From contig CACXFD010000061.1 of assembly GCA_902766845.1 (NCBI GenBank), positions 1-16,154 of the forward strand: a stretch of 16,154 bases of DNA, written 5' to 3'. The translations under genes were made by a program, and so were the position numbers. This DNA is from an uncultured Lachnospiraceae bacterium. GTDB taxonomy: Bacteria > Bacillota > Clostridia > Lachnospirales > Lachnospiraceae. Positions 1 to 8,850 of the stretch are shown piece after piece. Positions within the stretch are counted from its first letter, which is position 1. Each line of letters starts with the position of its first letter. Below the pieces are notes generated by a model, which was not told the DNA's origin, searched no databases, and worked only from the letters and a program-made list of their open reading frames with translations.

Positions 1-2
1 TA

Positions 3-77
3 TACTGCCATTATCTGGAAGGCCTGCAGCTGGACCTGCGGGACCGCGCCGAGGCGGAAGAGGCCGTAGAGAAGTGA
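3..77 (+). CDS. C-terminal end of an unidentified protein (cut by window start)
   Basis: Only the last 24 codons are present, ending at the TGA at 75-77. The frame reads YCHYLEGLQLDLRDRAEAEEA and then VEK, an amphipathic, charged end that looks like genuine coding sequence; the other two frames give arginine- and proline-rich shadow peptides. The family cannot be named from so little. The stop codon is the first of a run of 14-bp repeats, each starting with TGA. The gene lies 93 nt upstream of the preferred pepT start on the same strand, so co-transcription is possible but not shown. Confidence 0.55.
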   Translation, partial: YCHYLEGLQLDLRDRAEAEEAVEK

Positions 78-116
78 CGGAACAGCAGTGACGGAACAAA
101 AGTGACGGAACAGAAG
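75..116. repeat. 14-bp direct tandem repeat, three copies, at a stop codon
   Basis: Three units of 14 bp run from 75 to 116 (tgacggaacagcag, tgacggaacaaaag, tgacggaacagaag), and a fourth degenerates after 'tgac' at 117. The first unit begins exactly at the stop codon of the upstream gene. Because 14 is not a multiple of three, the repeated TGA falls in all three forward frames. This looks like replication slippage at the gene end; no function is evident. Confidence 0.85.
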
Positions 117-156
117 TGACCGGAAGAGGCGGCCGCCGGAAAGCGCGGCCGGATGG

Positions 157-162
157 AAAGGA
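157..162 (+). promoter_or_regulatory. Ribosome binding site deciding the pepT start
   Basis: AAAGGA lies 8 nt before the ATG at 171. The earlier in-frame ATG at 153 has no comparable site, and the start at 171 gives metal-ligand numbering that agrees with E. coli PepT. Confidence 0.6.
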
Positions 163-170
163 CAGACAAG

Positions 171-1391
171 ATGACAGAAGTACTGGAGCGGTTCTTCCGC
201 TACGTCAAGGTGGATACGCAGAGCCGCGAGGAGAGCGAAACGTTCCCGAGCACGGAAAAGCAGAAGGATCTCGGGCGCATCCTGAAGCGGGAACTGGAAG
301 AGATGGGCGCCTCCGATGTGCGCATGGACAGCTGGGGCTACGTATACGCGCAGATCCCGGCCAACGCGCCGGGGCCGGCCCTGGGCCTGATCTCGCACAT
401 GGACACGTCGGAAGCCGTGTCGGGAAAGGATGTGAAGCCGCGCCTCGTGGAAGACTACGACGGCGGGGACGTCGTTTTGAATGAAGAAAAGGGCATCGTG
501 CTCTCGCCCGCGGATTATCCGGAGATGAAGCGGTACATCGGAAAGAGGCTGATCGTGACGGACGGGACCACGCTGCTCGGCGCGGATGACAAGGCCGGCG
601 TGTCGGAGATCATGACCGCGGCCCATACGCTGCTGACCCATCCGGAGATCCGCCACGGGAAGATCTGCATCGCGTTCACGCCGGACGAGGAAGTCGGGCG
701 CGGCGTGGATCACTTCGACGTGGAGGGCTTCGGCGCCGAGATCGCCTATACCGTGGACGGCGGGGCCCTCGGCGAGATCGAATACGAGAACTTCAACGCG
801 GCGGCCATGAACGTGACGGTCACCGGCAAGAGCATCCATCCGGGCGACGCCAAGGGCCGCATGAAGAACGCGGTCACGCTGGCCATGGAGTTCCAGAGCC
901 TGCTGCCGGCCCATCAGGTGCCGGAGGATACGGAGGGATACGAGGGATTCTTCCACGTACACGAGATCGCGGGCGACGTCGAACGGACCGTGATGAAGTA
1001 CATCCTGCGGGATCATGACCGCGGCAAGCTCGCGGAGAAAAAGCGGATCGCGCAGGCAGCGGCGGACTTCTTGAACGAGAAATACGGCGCCGGGACCGTG
1101 TCCCTTGCGATCGCGGACCAGTATGAGAACATGAAAGAAATGATCCTGCCGCACCCGGAGCTGATCGACCTCGCGAAAGAAGCCCTGAGAAAGCACGGCG
1201 TGGAGCCGCAGGAAGTTCCGATCCGCGGCGGCACGGACGGCGCGCGCCTGTCCTATATGGGCCTGCCGTGCCCGAACCTGTGCACGGGCGGACATAATTT
1301 CCACGGACGCTTCGAGTACGCCTGCGCGGACAGCATGGAGACCATGGCGCAGGTCCTGGTCACGCTGGCGGAGAGCTTCGCCCGCGCCTGA
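171..1391 (+). CDS. pepT: Peptidase T (tripeptide aminopeptidase, M20 family)
   Basis: This is a cytosolic di-zinc aminopeptidase that removes the N-terminal residue of tripeptides. With the start at 171 the protein has 406 residues, close to the 408 of E. coli PepT. The metal-site motifs are intact: SHMDT (H76, D78), GADDK (bridging D140), the DEE motif with general base E173 and E174, D196 in TVDGG, and the late histidine in GGHNFHG (H375). The lid/dimerisation domain lies roughly at residues 205-315, between the two halves of the catalytic domain. An alternative ATG at 153 would add six residues. Neighbours are an unidentified gene upstream and a small membrane protein 185 nt downstream. 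No clear promoter or terminator was found around it, so its transcription unit is uncertain. Identification is firm; the start is a little less so. Confidence 0.95.
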   Translation: MTEVLERFFRYVKVDTQSREESETFPSTEKQKDLGRILKRELEEMGASDVRMDSWGYVYAQIPANAPGPALGLISHMDTSEAVSGKDVKPRLVEDYDGGDVVLNEEKGIVLSPADYPEMKRYIGKRLIVTDGTTLLGADDKAGVSEIMTAAHTLLTHPEIRHGKICIAFTPDEEVGRGVDHFDVEGFGAEIAYTVDGGALGEIEYENFNAAAMNVTVTGKSIHPGDAKGRMKNAVTLAMEFQSLLPAHQVPEDTEGYEGFFHVHEIAGDVERTVMKYILRDHDRGKLAEKKRIAQAAADFLNEKYGAGTVSLAIADQYENMKEMILPHPELIDLAKEALRKHGVEPQEVPIRGGTDGARLSYMGLPCPNLCTGGHNFHGRFEYACADSMETMAQVLVTLAESFARA

Positions 1392-1395
1392 CGAT

Positions 1396-1482
1396 CCGGA
1401 CGGTTCCAGCCTTTGTCGGAACAGCGCCGGACGGCCCGGACGGTCCACGTCTGCGGCTGACGGCCCATGGCAGTCCGGACGG
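1396..1482. repeat. Four copies of ccggacgg in the pepT 3' intergenic region
   Basis: The octamer ccggacgg occurs at 1396, 1427, 1436 and 1475 within the 185-nt gap after pepT. The rest of the gap holds a short 6-bp hairpin (gcggag/ctccgc, near 1504-1518) without a T-run. I see no convincing promoter. The octamer also occurs elsewhere in this GC-rich window (for example near 4437 and 5776), so the cluster may only reflect base composition and local duplication. Confidence 0.4.
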
Positions 1483-1576
1483 CAGGCCGGAGAGGAACGG
1501 ATCCGCGGAGCTGCTCCGCACAACATAGCCTACCAACACGATCAGACCACAATCACCAGAATCGGAGAAGATCTAC

Positions 1577-1909
1577 ATGGAAGAGATCAGAGCAGCCGCC
1601 GCGGCGGCAGAAGAAGTTATGGAGACGGTGCAGGCACAGGCCGCCGATACGGCGGCGGAAGTCACGGAAGCGGTCCGGGAGACGGAAGCGGCCGCGGAGA
1701 CGGCTGCCGCGGAAGCGGAGGCGGCTCCGGCCCGGCCGGAAGGCCCGATCCCCTATAAGGGAAACAGCGAAGAAGAGTTCGAGCCGTACCGGCCCGATTC
1801 CGTGCTGGACAATATGTCGAAGAAGGACCGGATCCGCGCGCTGATCATCGTCGCGATCCTGCTGGCCTTCTGCTTCTATAAGCTGGCGACCCTCGGGATC
1901 GCCTGGTAA
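1577..1909 (+). CDS. Small Ala/Glu-rich protein with one C-terminal membrane segment
   Basis: The protein has 110 residues. Residues 1-55 are almost entirely Ala, Glu, Thr and Val, consistent with a long amphipathic helix or coiled coil. A middle part contains PIPYKGNSEEEFEPYRPDSV, and a hydrophobic segment (ALIIVAILLAFCFYKLATL, about 88-106) ends four residues before the stop. That predicts a tail-anchored protein with its N-terminal part in the cytosol; no signal peptide is seen. GGAGAAG at 1564-1570 lies 6 nt before the ATG. The stop is 5 nt before the radical SAM gene, so the two are probably co-transcribed and translationally coupled. I do not recognise the family, and low complexity makes homology hard to judge. 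Function unknown. Confidence 0.7.
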   Translation: MEEIRAAAAAAEEVMETVQAQAADTAAEVTEAVRETEAAAETAAAEAEAAPARPEGPIPYKGNSEEEFEPYRPDSVLDNMSKKDRIRALIIVAILLAFCFYKLATLGIAW

Positions 1910-1914
1910 GGATC

Positions 1915-3766
<1,852 letters not shown>

Positions 3767-3783
<17 letters not shown>

Positions 3784-4516
3784 ATTCACCAAATACGGGG
3801 CGATGCGCTTCCTGGGGCATCTGGATGTGATGCGGTATTTCCAGAAGCTGCTCCGGCGCGCGAAGATCCCGATGCGGTATTCGGAAGGCTTCCATCCGCA
3901 CCAGATCCTGTCGTTTGCCCAGCCGCTGGGCCTCGGGCTCGCCTCCGAGGCGGAGTACGCCGATATCGAGATCACCGAGCCGGTCGCGTCGGAAGAAGCA
4001 CTGCGGCGCCTTCGCGAGGCATCGGCGGAGGGGATCGACATCGTCAGCTTTTGCCGGCTTCCGGATGACGCCAAAGGCGCCATGTCGATCGTGGCCGGGG
4101 CAGACTATCGCGTCCGCTTTACCGGACGGTTCCTGGAACGGGCCGCGTCCGGGGCGGACGGCCCGTTTACGCTCGCGGATTGGGACGGGTTCCTTGCGTC
4201 GGAGAAGATCGTGACGGTCAAAAAGACCAAGAAGGGCGAGGCGGAGCTGGACATCCGCCCCTTCATCTACGAATCCCGCGCCGAGAGCGCGGATACGGTC
4301 TTCCTGCGGCTGGCTGCCGGCAGCGAGACCAATATCAAGCCGGAGCTCGTGATCGGAGCCTTTCTGGGACCGCGGGGCCTGGAGATCACGCCGGGAGATC
4401 TGTTCATCACCCGGCTGGAACTGTACGCGGCCGGTCCGGACGGAGGACTCGTATCGCTCGAATCGTTCGGGGAGGAGATCGCCGGCGAGGCCGGCGGGAC
4501 CGCGGCGGGAGCGTAA
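3767..4516 (+). CDS. TIGR03936 / DUF2344 radical SAM-associated protein
   Basis: The 249-residue protein opens with (M)KVRIKFTKYGAMRFLGHLD and continues through MRYFQKLLRRAKIPMRYSEG and FHPHQILSFAQPLGLGLAS, which is the conserved N-terminal signature of the DUF2344/TIGR03936 family. These proteins are nearly always encoded next to, or fused to, the TIGR03960 radical SAM protein, and here the reading frames overlap by 17 nt. The start is TTG with an upstream GGAGGGGG inside the preceding gene. The C-terminal 25 residues are Gly/Ala/Glu-rich and look dispensable. The family is thought to assist the radical SAM partner, possibly in RNA modification, but no reaction is established. No catalytic motif of its own is visible. 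Confidence 0.9.
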
Positions 4517-4585
4517 CGGCTCCGCCGGCAGAGCGCTGTCTGCAGAGAAGCGGCTGTCCGGCGGGAACGGTCATCATTGAAAAAC

Positions 4586-4591
4586 AGGAGG
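4586..4591 (+). promoter_or_regulatory. Ribosome binding site deciding the RNase G start
   Basis: AGGAGG sits 6 nt before the ATG at 4598. It excludes the upstream in-frame TTG at 4577, which would place the site inside the coding region. Confidence 0.8.
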
Positions 4592-4597
4592 CGCGGC

Positions 4598-5773
4598 ATG
4601 CGGAAGATCCTGATCACATCCTGTCACGGAGGGATCCTGACGGCTGTTTCGGAGGACGGACGGATCGCGGAGCTCTGGGCGGAAAGCGCCGGGGGCGAGT
4701 TCCGCGTGGGCGATATCCGGCTCGGACGCGTCCGGAACGTGGCGGAGAATCTGCAGGCCGCGTTCGTGGAGCTGACGCCGGAGCAGACCGCATTCCTGCG
4801 GCTGGATCGGATCCTTCCGCTGAATACGGACGGGGAGCGGCGCGTGCACGCCGGAGATTCGGTGCTCGTGCAGGTGGAGAAAGAACCGCTCAAGACCAAG
4901 GGACCGTCGGTCAGCGCGCAGCTCTCGCTGGCCGGGGAACGGACCGTGCTGATGTATCCGGGGAGCGGGATCTCTTTCTCCCGAAAGATCGCGGATGAGG
5001 CCTGGAAGGAAGGGATCCGCGCCCGCCTGGAAGACCCGGCTCCGTGCGGCGTGATCGTCCGGACGGAAGCGGAAGGAGCGGAGCCGGAAGAGATCGCGCG
5101 GGAACTGGAGGGGCACCGGCATCAGCTCGGACGCCTTCTGGAGATCTACCGGATGAGGCCGGTCCATTCGCTGCTTTGCGCCGGCAAGGCGGTCTGGGAG
5201 ACGGTCTGCGAGCGGTGGCTCACGGATCCGGAGACGGAAAAGCTGGTCACGGACCGGCCGGAGGTGCCGGAACGGCTGGAAGAGACCGGCGCGCCGGGCC
5301 GGGACAAGGCGCAGCTGTATACGGACGAGGCGCTGCCCATGACCGCGCTGTACCGGCTGGAGACGGCCGTGTCGGACGCCCTCGCGCGGCGCGTCTGGCT
5401 CCGGAGCGGCGGATATCTGGTCATCGATCCGACCGAGGCCCTGACCGTGATCGACGTCAACAGCGGGAAGAACGAGCACGGCCGCAGCAAGCCGGCCGCG
5501 GCCCGGAAACTCAACGAGGAGGCGGCCCGGGAGATCGCCGCGCAGCTGCGGCTGCGGAATATGTGCGGCATGATCCTCGTGGACTTTATCGATGCGGACG
5601 CGGAGAGCCGGGCAGACCTGCTCCGGCAGATGCGGCGCCTGCTGAAGGCGGATCCGGTCTACGCCGAGGCGGTCGACATCACGCCCCTGGGGCTGATGGA
5701 GATCACACGGCGCCGCGTGCGCCGGCCGTTTGCCGAGCAGTGGCGGGCGCTGGAGGACAGAATCGTCCCTTGA
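4598..5773 (+). CDS. rng: Ribonuclease E/G family endoribonuclease, short form
   Basis: This is a single-strand-specific endoribonuclease of the RNase E/G family, acting in the cytosol on rRNA precursors and mRNA. The protein has 391 residues. An S1-like domain covers about 36-120 (GDIRLGRVRNV through the VHAGDSVLVQV region). The catalytic Mg-binding aspartates are present: D286 in VIDVNSGK and D329 in ILVDFID. They are 43 residues apart, exactly as D303 and D346 are in E. coli RNase E. The GLMEITRRRVRRPF segment follows, and the protein stops 14 residues later. The CPxC zinc-link motif that follows this segment in E. coli RNase E and RNase G is absent, so oligomerisation may differ. It sits 81 nt after the TIGR03936 gene, a common association, but recA rather than rplU follows. 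Confidence 0.9.
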   Translation: MRKILITSCHGGILTAVSEDGRIAELWAESAGGEFRVGDIRLGRVRNVAENLQAAFVELTPEQTAFLRLDRILPLNTDGERRVHAGDSVLVQVEKEPLKTKGPSVSAQLSLAGERTVLMYPGSGISFSRKIADEAWKEGIRARLEDPAPCGVIVRTEAEGAEPEEIARELEGHRHQLGRLLEIYRMRPVHSLLCAGKAVWETVCERWLTDPETEKLVTDRPEVPERLEETGAPGRDKAQLYTDEALPMTALYRLETAVSDALARRVWLRSGGYLVIDPTEALTVIDVNSGKNEHGRSKPAAARKLNEEAAREIAAQLRLRNMCGMILVDFIDADAESRADLLRQMRRLLKADPVYAEAVDITPLGLMEITRRRVRRPFAEQWRALEDRIVP

Positions 5774-5799
5774 AGCCGGACGGCTCCGCGTGCTATACT
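5770..5799 (+). promoter_or_regulatory. Possible second (distal) recA promoter with extended -10
   Basis: TTGAAG at 5770-5775 and TATACT at 5794-5799 are separated by 18 nt. A TGC directly before the -10 gives an extended -10 (TGCTATACT). It overlaps the stop codon of the RNase gene. The same TGnTATACT block occurs at two other promoter positions in this window. This is sequence resemblance only. Confidence 0.45.
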
Positions 5800-5821
5800 G
5801 AAAGCGGTTTTCGGAGGCCCT

Positions 5822-5837
5822 GCAGGCCGCGGCCTGC
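5822..5837. other. Perfect 16-bp GC palindrome between rng and recA
   Basis: gcaggccgcggcctgc is self-complementary over all 16 bases. It lies 49 nt after the rng stop and lacks a T-run immediately after it, although aaaagttttt follows at about 5866-5876. It could form a tight hairpin or a DNA-level palindrome. A role in ending rng transcription is possible but weakly supported. Confidence 0.4.
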
Positions 5838-5889
5838 CGCACAATAGCGGAGAGGCCCGCGGGCGCAAAAGTTTTTCATGATCTTTCGG

Positions 5890-5918
5890 TTGACAACGCA
5901 ACAGAATAGTATTATGAT
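5890..5918 (+). promoter_or_regulatory. recA promoter (sigma-A type)
   Basis: A perfect -35 (TTGACA, 5890-5895) and a 5/6 -10 (TATGAT, 5913-5918) are separated by the optimal 17 nt. This places the transcription start near 5925, directly at the LexA box. Confidence 0.85.
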
Positions 5919-5925
5919 ACAGACA

Positions 5926-5939
5926 AGAACATTTGTTCG
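5926..5939. promoter_or_regulatory. LexA (SOS) box at recA
   Basis: aGAACatttGTTCg matches the Gram-positive LexA/DinR operator core (CGAAC-N4-GTTCG) at all but the outermost left base. It lies just after the -10 and covers the predicted start site, so bound LexA would block transcription. SOS control of recA is established in Bacillus and relatives; here it is inferred from this site. Confidence 0.85.
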
Positions 5940-5960
5940 AATACCTTCCCGGAGGATACC

Positions 5961-6995
5961 ATGCAGGACGAAAAAGTATTAGAAGAAAAAAAGAAAGCGC
6001 TGGACGCTGCGGTCGCCAAGATCGAAAAGGATTTCGGCAAGGGCGCCATCATGAAGCTCGGTGATTCCGGCGTGAATATGAATATCCAGACGTTCCCGAC
6101 CGGCTCCATCAGCCTGGACGCCGCGCTGGGCCTGGGCGGCATGCCGCGCGGGCGCATCGTGGAGATCTACGGACCGGAGTCCGGCGGCAAGACCACCCTG
6201 GCGCTGCATATGGTCGCGGAGGTCCAGAAGCTGGGCGGCATCGCCGGATTCGTGGACGCGGAGCATGCGCTGGATCCGGTCTATGCCAAGAATATCGGCG
6301 TGGATATCGATAATCTTTACATCTCGCAGCCGGACAGCGGGGAACAGGCTCTGGAGATCTGCGAGACCATGGTCCGCAGCGGCGCGGTGGACATCGTCGT
6401 CGTGGACTCGGTCGCGGCGCTGGTGCCGCGCGCGGAGATCGAAGGAGACATGGGAGACGCCCACGTAGGCCAGCAGGCCCGCCTGATGAGCCAGGCTCTC
6501 CGCAAACTCACTCCGGTCGTCGGAAAGACCGGCTGCACCGTGATCTTCATCAACCAGCTGCGTGAGAAGATCGGCATCATGTTCGGAAACCCGGAGACCA
6601 CCACGGGCGGCCGCGCGCTGAAGTTCTATTCCTCCATCCGCCTGGACGTGCGCCGCATCGAATCGCTGAAGGTCGGCGGGGAAGTCGTCGGCAACCGCGT
6701 GCGCATCAAGGTCGTGAAAAATAAGGTGGCCCCGCCGTTCAAGGATACGGAATTCGACATCATGTTCGGCAAGGGCATCTCCAAGGAAGGAGACGTGCTG
6801 GACCTGGCGGTGAACAAGGGCATCGTGGAGAAGAGCGGCGCCTGGTTCGCCTATGAAGGAAACAAGATCGGCCAGGGCCGTGAGAACGCCAAGCAGTTCC
6901 TCGCGGAGCATCCGGACGTGATGCAGGAGATCGATCATAAGGTCCGTGTGGCTCTGGGCTTTGCGACAGAAGAGCCGCAGGATACGGAAGCATAA
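5961..6995 (+). CDS. recA: Recombinase A
   Basis: RecA forms ATP-dependent filaments on single-stranded DNA for homologous recombination and stimulates LexA self-cleavage. The 344-residue protein shows the family sequence along its whole length: the N-terminal KALDAAVAKIEKDFGKGAIM, Walker A GPESGGKTT at about 66-74, the conserved VDAEHALDP, the Walker B strand DIVVVDSVAALVPRAEIEG, loop L1 MGDAHVGQQARLMSQALRKL, and loop L2 INQLREKIGIMFGNPETTTG. Walker A reads GGKTT where most RecA proteins have SGKTT; Gly is also found in the family. GGAGG at 5951-5955 precedes the ATG by 5 nt. The gene has its own promoter, a LexA box and a downstream terminator, so it appears monocistronic. No recX gene follows it, unlike in many Firmicutes. 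Confidence 0.98.
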   Translation: MQDEKVLEEKKKALDAAVAKIEKDFGKGAIMKLGDSGVNMNIQTFPTGSISLDAALGLGGMPRGRIVEIYGPESGGKTTLALHMVAEVQKLGGIAGFVDAEHALDPVYAKNIGVDIDNLYISQPDSGEQALEICETMVRSGAVDIVVVDSVAALVPRAEIEGDMGDAHVGQQARLMSQALRKLTPVVGKTGCTVIFINQLREKIGIMFGNPETTTGGRALKFYSSIRLDVRRIESLKVGGEVVGNRVRIKVVKNKVAPPFKDTEFDIMFGKGISKEGDVLDLAVNKGIVEKSGAWFAYEGNKIGQGRENAKQFLAEHPDVMQEIDHKVRVALGFATEEPQDTEA

Positions 6996-7051
6996 GAAGA
7001 GCGGAAAGGCACCCGCGCTTAAAAAGCGGAAGCGCCGTTCTGCGCCGGAAT

Positions 7052-7090
7052 GCGCCGGATGTACGGGAAGACCGGATATCCGGCGCTTTT
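7052..7090 (+). terminator. Probable intrinsic terminator after recA
   Basis: A perfect 9-bp stem, gcgccggat (7052-7060) with atccggcgc (7078-7086), is followed directly by TTTT (7087-7090). The 17-nt loop is large. It ends 28 nt before the cardiolipin synthase start and separates the two genes. Confidence 0.65.
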
Positions 7091-7105
7091 CCGGTCTCAC
7101 CGGAG

Positions 7106-7111
7106 AGGAGG
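7106..7111 (+). promoter_or_regulatory. Ribosome binding site deciding the cls start
   Basis: AGGAGG lies 7 nt before the ATG at 7119. The frame is open further upstream to a possible start at 7050, but that start would lie inside the recA terminator and has no such site. Confidence 0.8.
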
Positions 7112-7118
7112 TCAAGCC

Positions 7119-8771
7119 ATGCAGGAACAAAACAGCCCGGCGGTCCGGGATCCGGCCGCGGAAGGAACACAGACCCGGAATGCGGCGTCTTCGCATCGGA
7201 TCCTGCGCCTTCTGAAACCGGGCCGTACCGGCCTGGTCCGTCTGATCTTCAGCCGGACGCCGCTGATCCTCTTCCTGATCCTGCTGCAGCTCCTGATCGT
7301 GATCAGCTTCTTCGACAGCCTGCAGCAGTATGCGAATTATTACAGCATCGGCCGCGCCCTGCTCACGGTCGGCATGGTGCTGTATCTGTTCAGCTCCTCC
7401 ATGGATTCCTCCGCCAAGCTGACCTGGCTGTTCCTGATCGCCCTGGTCCCGTTCCCGGCCGCGCTGTTCCTGGCTTATACCAAGCTGGATATCGGCCACC
7501 GGGCCATGAAGCAGCGGATGGCACAGATCACCGAAGAGACCCGGCATATCCTGCCCAAGGACCGTCAGGTCCTGCGGCATCTGGAGGAAGACCATTCGGG
7601 CACGGATGATCTGTGCCGGTACTTGAACCGGACCGGGTGCTTCCCGATCTGCGAGCATTCGCAGGCAGAGTATTATCCGCTCGGGGACAGCGCCTTCGAG
7701 CCCATGCTGGAGGCCCTGCGCAGCGCGGAGAAGTTCATCTTCCTGGAGTTCTTCATCGTGGATGAAGGGGAGATGTGGGGCAGCATCCTGGAGATCCTGG
7801 CGGAAAAAGCCGCACAGGGCGTGGAGGTCCGCCTGCTCTATGACGGCATGAATGAGCTGTTCCTGCTGCCGCGGGATTATCCGAAGCGCCTGGCGCGCCT
7901 CGGGATCGACTGCCGCGTCTTTTCGCCGCTGCGGCCCCTGTTCTCCACGTATTACAATTACCGGGATCATCGCAAGATCCTGGTCGTGGACGGAAAGACC
8001 GCGTTTACCGGCGGCGTGAATCTGGCGGATGAATACATCAACCGCAAGGAGGTATACGGTCACTGGAAGGACACCGCGCTCCGGATCACCGGGGAAGCGG
8101 TCCGTCCGTTCACGCTCATGTTCCTGCAGATGTGGCATGAGACGGATGAGGAAGCGGACCCGGAAGAGGCCGCTTCGTACGTGCCCTATCTGGAAGCGCC
8201 GCTCTCCGTGCCGGAGGAGCCGTCCGGCTTCGTGATGCCGTACGGGGACTGTCCGCTGGACCGGGACAAGGTCGGAGAGAGCGTCTATATCGATATCCTG
8301 AACCGCGCCACGGAATACGTCCATATCATGACCCCGTACCTGATCCTGGATGATGAGATGCTCCACGCACTGCGGTTCGCGGCGGAGCGCGGCGTGGACG
8401 TGCGGCTGATCCTGCCGGGCATTCCGGATAAAAAGCTGGCGTACGCGCTCGCAAAGTCGTATTACCGGACCCTGCTGCGCGCCGGCGTGAAGATCTACGA
8501 ATACGCTCCGGGCTTCGTGCATGCCAAGGTCTTCGTCAGCGATAACGTCAAAGCGGTCGTGGGCACCATCAACCTGGATTACCGGAGCCTGTATCATCAT
8601 TTTGAGTGCGCAGCCTATCTGTACCGCTGCGCCTGCGTGCCCCGGATCGAGGAGGATTTTCTGGACACCCTGAAGAAGTGCAGGACCGTAACGCCCGAAT
8701 CGATGCGCCGCGAGAAACTGTTTTATAAGATCATGGGCCCGGTCATGCGCCTGATCGCGCCGCTGATGTAA
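7119..8771 (+). CDS. cls: Cardiolipin synthase (phospholipase D superfamily)
   Basis: This membrane enzyme condenses phosphatidylglycerol molecules into cardiolipin. The 550-residue protein has hydrophobic segments at about 47-66 and 101-122, with a weaker one at about 78-93, then two phospholipase D domains. Both HKD motifs are complete: H284-R-K286-ILVV-D291, preceded by YNYRD and followed by FTGGVNLADEYI, and H468-A-K470-VFVS-D475, preceded by YAPGFV and followed by VGTINLDYRSL. This matches the ClsA-type layout, with a length slightly above the usual 480-510 because of an N-terminal cytosolic extension of about 45 residues. The last 18 bp including the stop codon are duplicated directly downstream. 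The next gene starts 79 nt later on the same strand. No promoter of its own was recognised. Confidence 0.94.
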   Translation: MQEQNSPAVRDPAAEGTQTRNAASSHRILRLLKPGRTGLVRLIFSRTPLILFLILLQLLIVISFFDSLQQYANYYSIGRALLTVGMVLYLFSSSMDSSAKLTWLFLIALVPFPAALFLAYTKLDIGHRAMKQRMAQITEETRHILPKDRQVLRHLEEDHSGTDDLCRYLNRTGCFPICEHSQAEYYPLGDSAFEPMLEALRSAEKFIFLEFFIVDEGEMWGSILEILAEKAAQGVEVRLLYDGMNELFLLPRDYPKRLARLGIDCRVFSPLRPLFSTYYNYRDHRKILVVDGKTAFTGGVNLADEYINRKEVYGHWKDTALRITGEAVRPFTLMFLQMWHETDEEADPEEAASYVPYLEAPLSVPEEPSGFVMPYGDCPLDRDKVGESVYIDILNRATEYVHIMTPYLILDDEMLHALRFAAERGVDVRLILPGIPDKKLAYALAKSYYRTLLRAGVKIYEYAPGFVHAKVFVSDNVKAVVGTINLDYRSLYHHFECAAYLYRCACVPRIEEDFLDTLKKCRTVTPESMRREKLFYKIMGPVMRLIAPLM

Positions 8772-8791
8772 CTCGCGCCGCTGATGTAACG
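8756..8791. repeat. 18-bp tandem duplication of the cls 3' end with its stop codon
   Basis: cgcgccgctgatgtaact (8756-8773) is repeated at 8774-8791 with 17 of 18 bases identical. The first copy encodes the final residues of cardiolipin synthase and contains the TAA stop; the second copy is untranslated. It looks like a recent slippage event. Confidence 0.85.
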
Positions 8792-8800
8792 CCCGCCGAT

Positions 8801-8820
8801 AAGGCCTGTCAGCAGGCCTT
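8801..8820. other. Short hairpin between cls and the glycosylase gene
   Basis: aaggcctg (8801-8808) and caggcctt (8813-8820) form a perfect 8-bp stem with a tcag tetraloop. An A-rich rather than T-rich stretch follows, so it is not a classical terminator on this strand. It may act in mRNA processing or attenuation; this is unproven. Confidence 0.45.
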
Positions 8821-8850
8821 CGAAAAGAAAACCGCGGAGAAAGAGGCCGT

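Noticed and set aside
4574..5842. A 422-codon minus-strand frame and a 267-codon + frame (5044-5847) over the RNase gene
   Set aside because: Both are frame shadows of the RNase E/G gene, which has the catalytic motifs and the ribosome binding site.
7050..7118. A longer cardiolipin synthase starting at 7050
   Set aside because: The extra region is the recA terminator hairpin; AGGAGG 7 nt before the ATG at 7119 decides the start.
5979..8600. An 873-codon open frame on the minus strand across recA and cls
   Set aside because: It spans two unrelated + strand genes and the intergenic terminator, has no recognisable domain, and is explained by codon bias.
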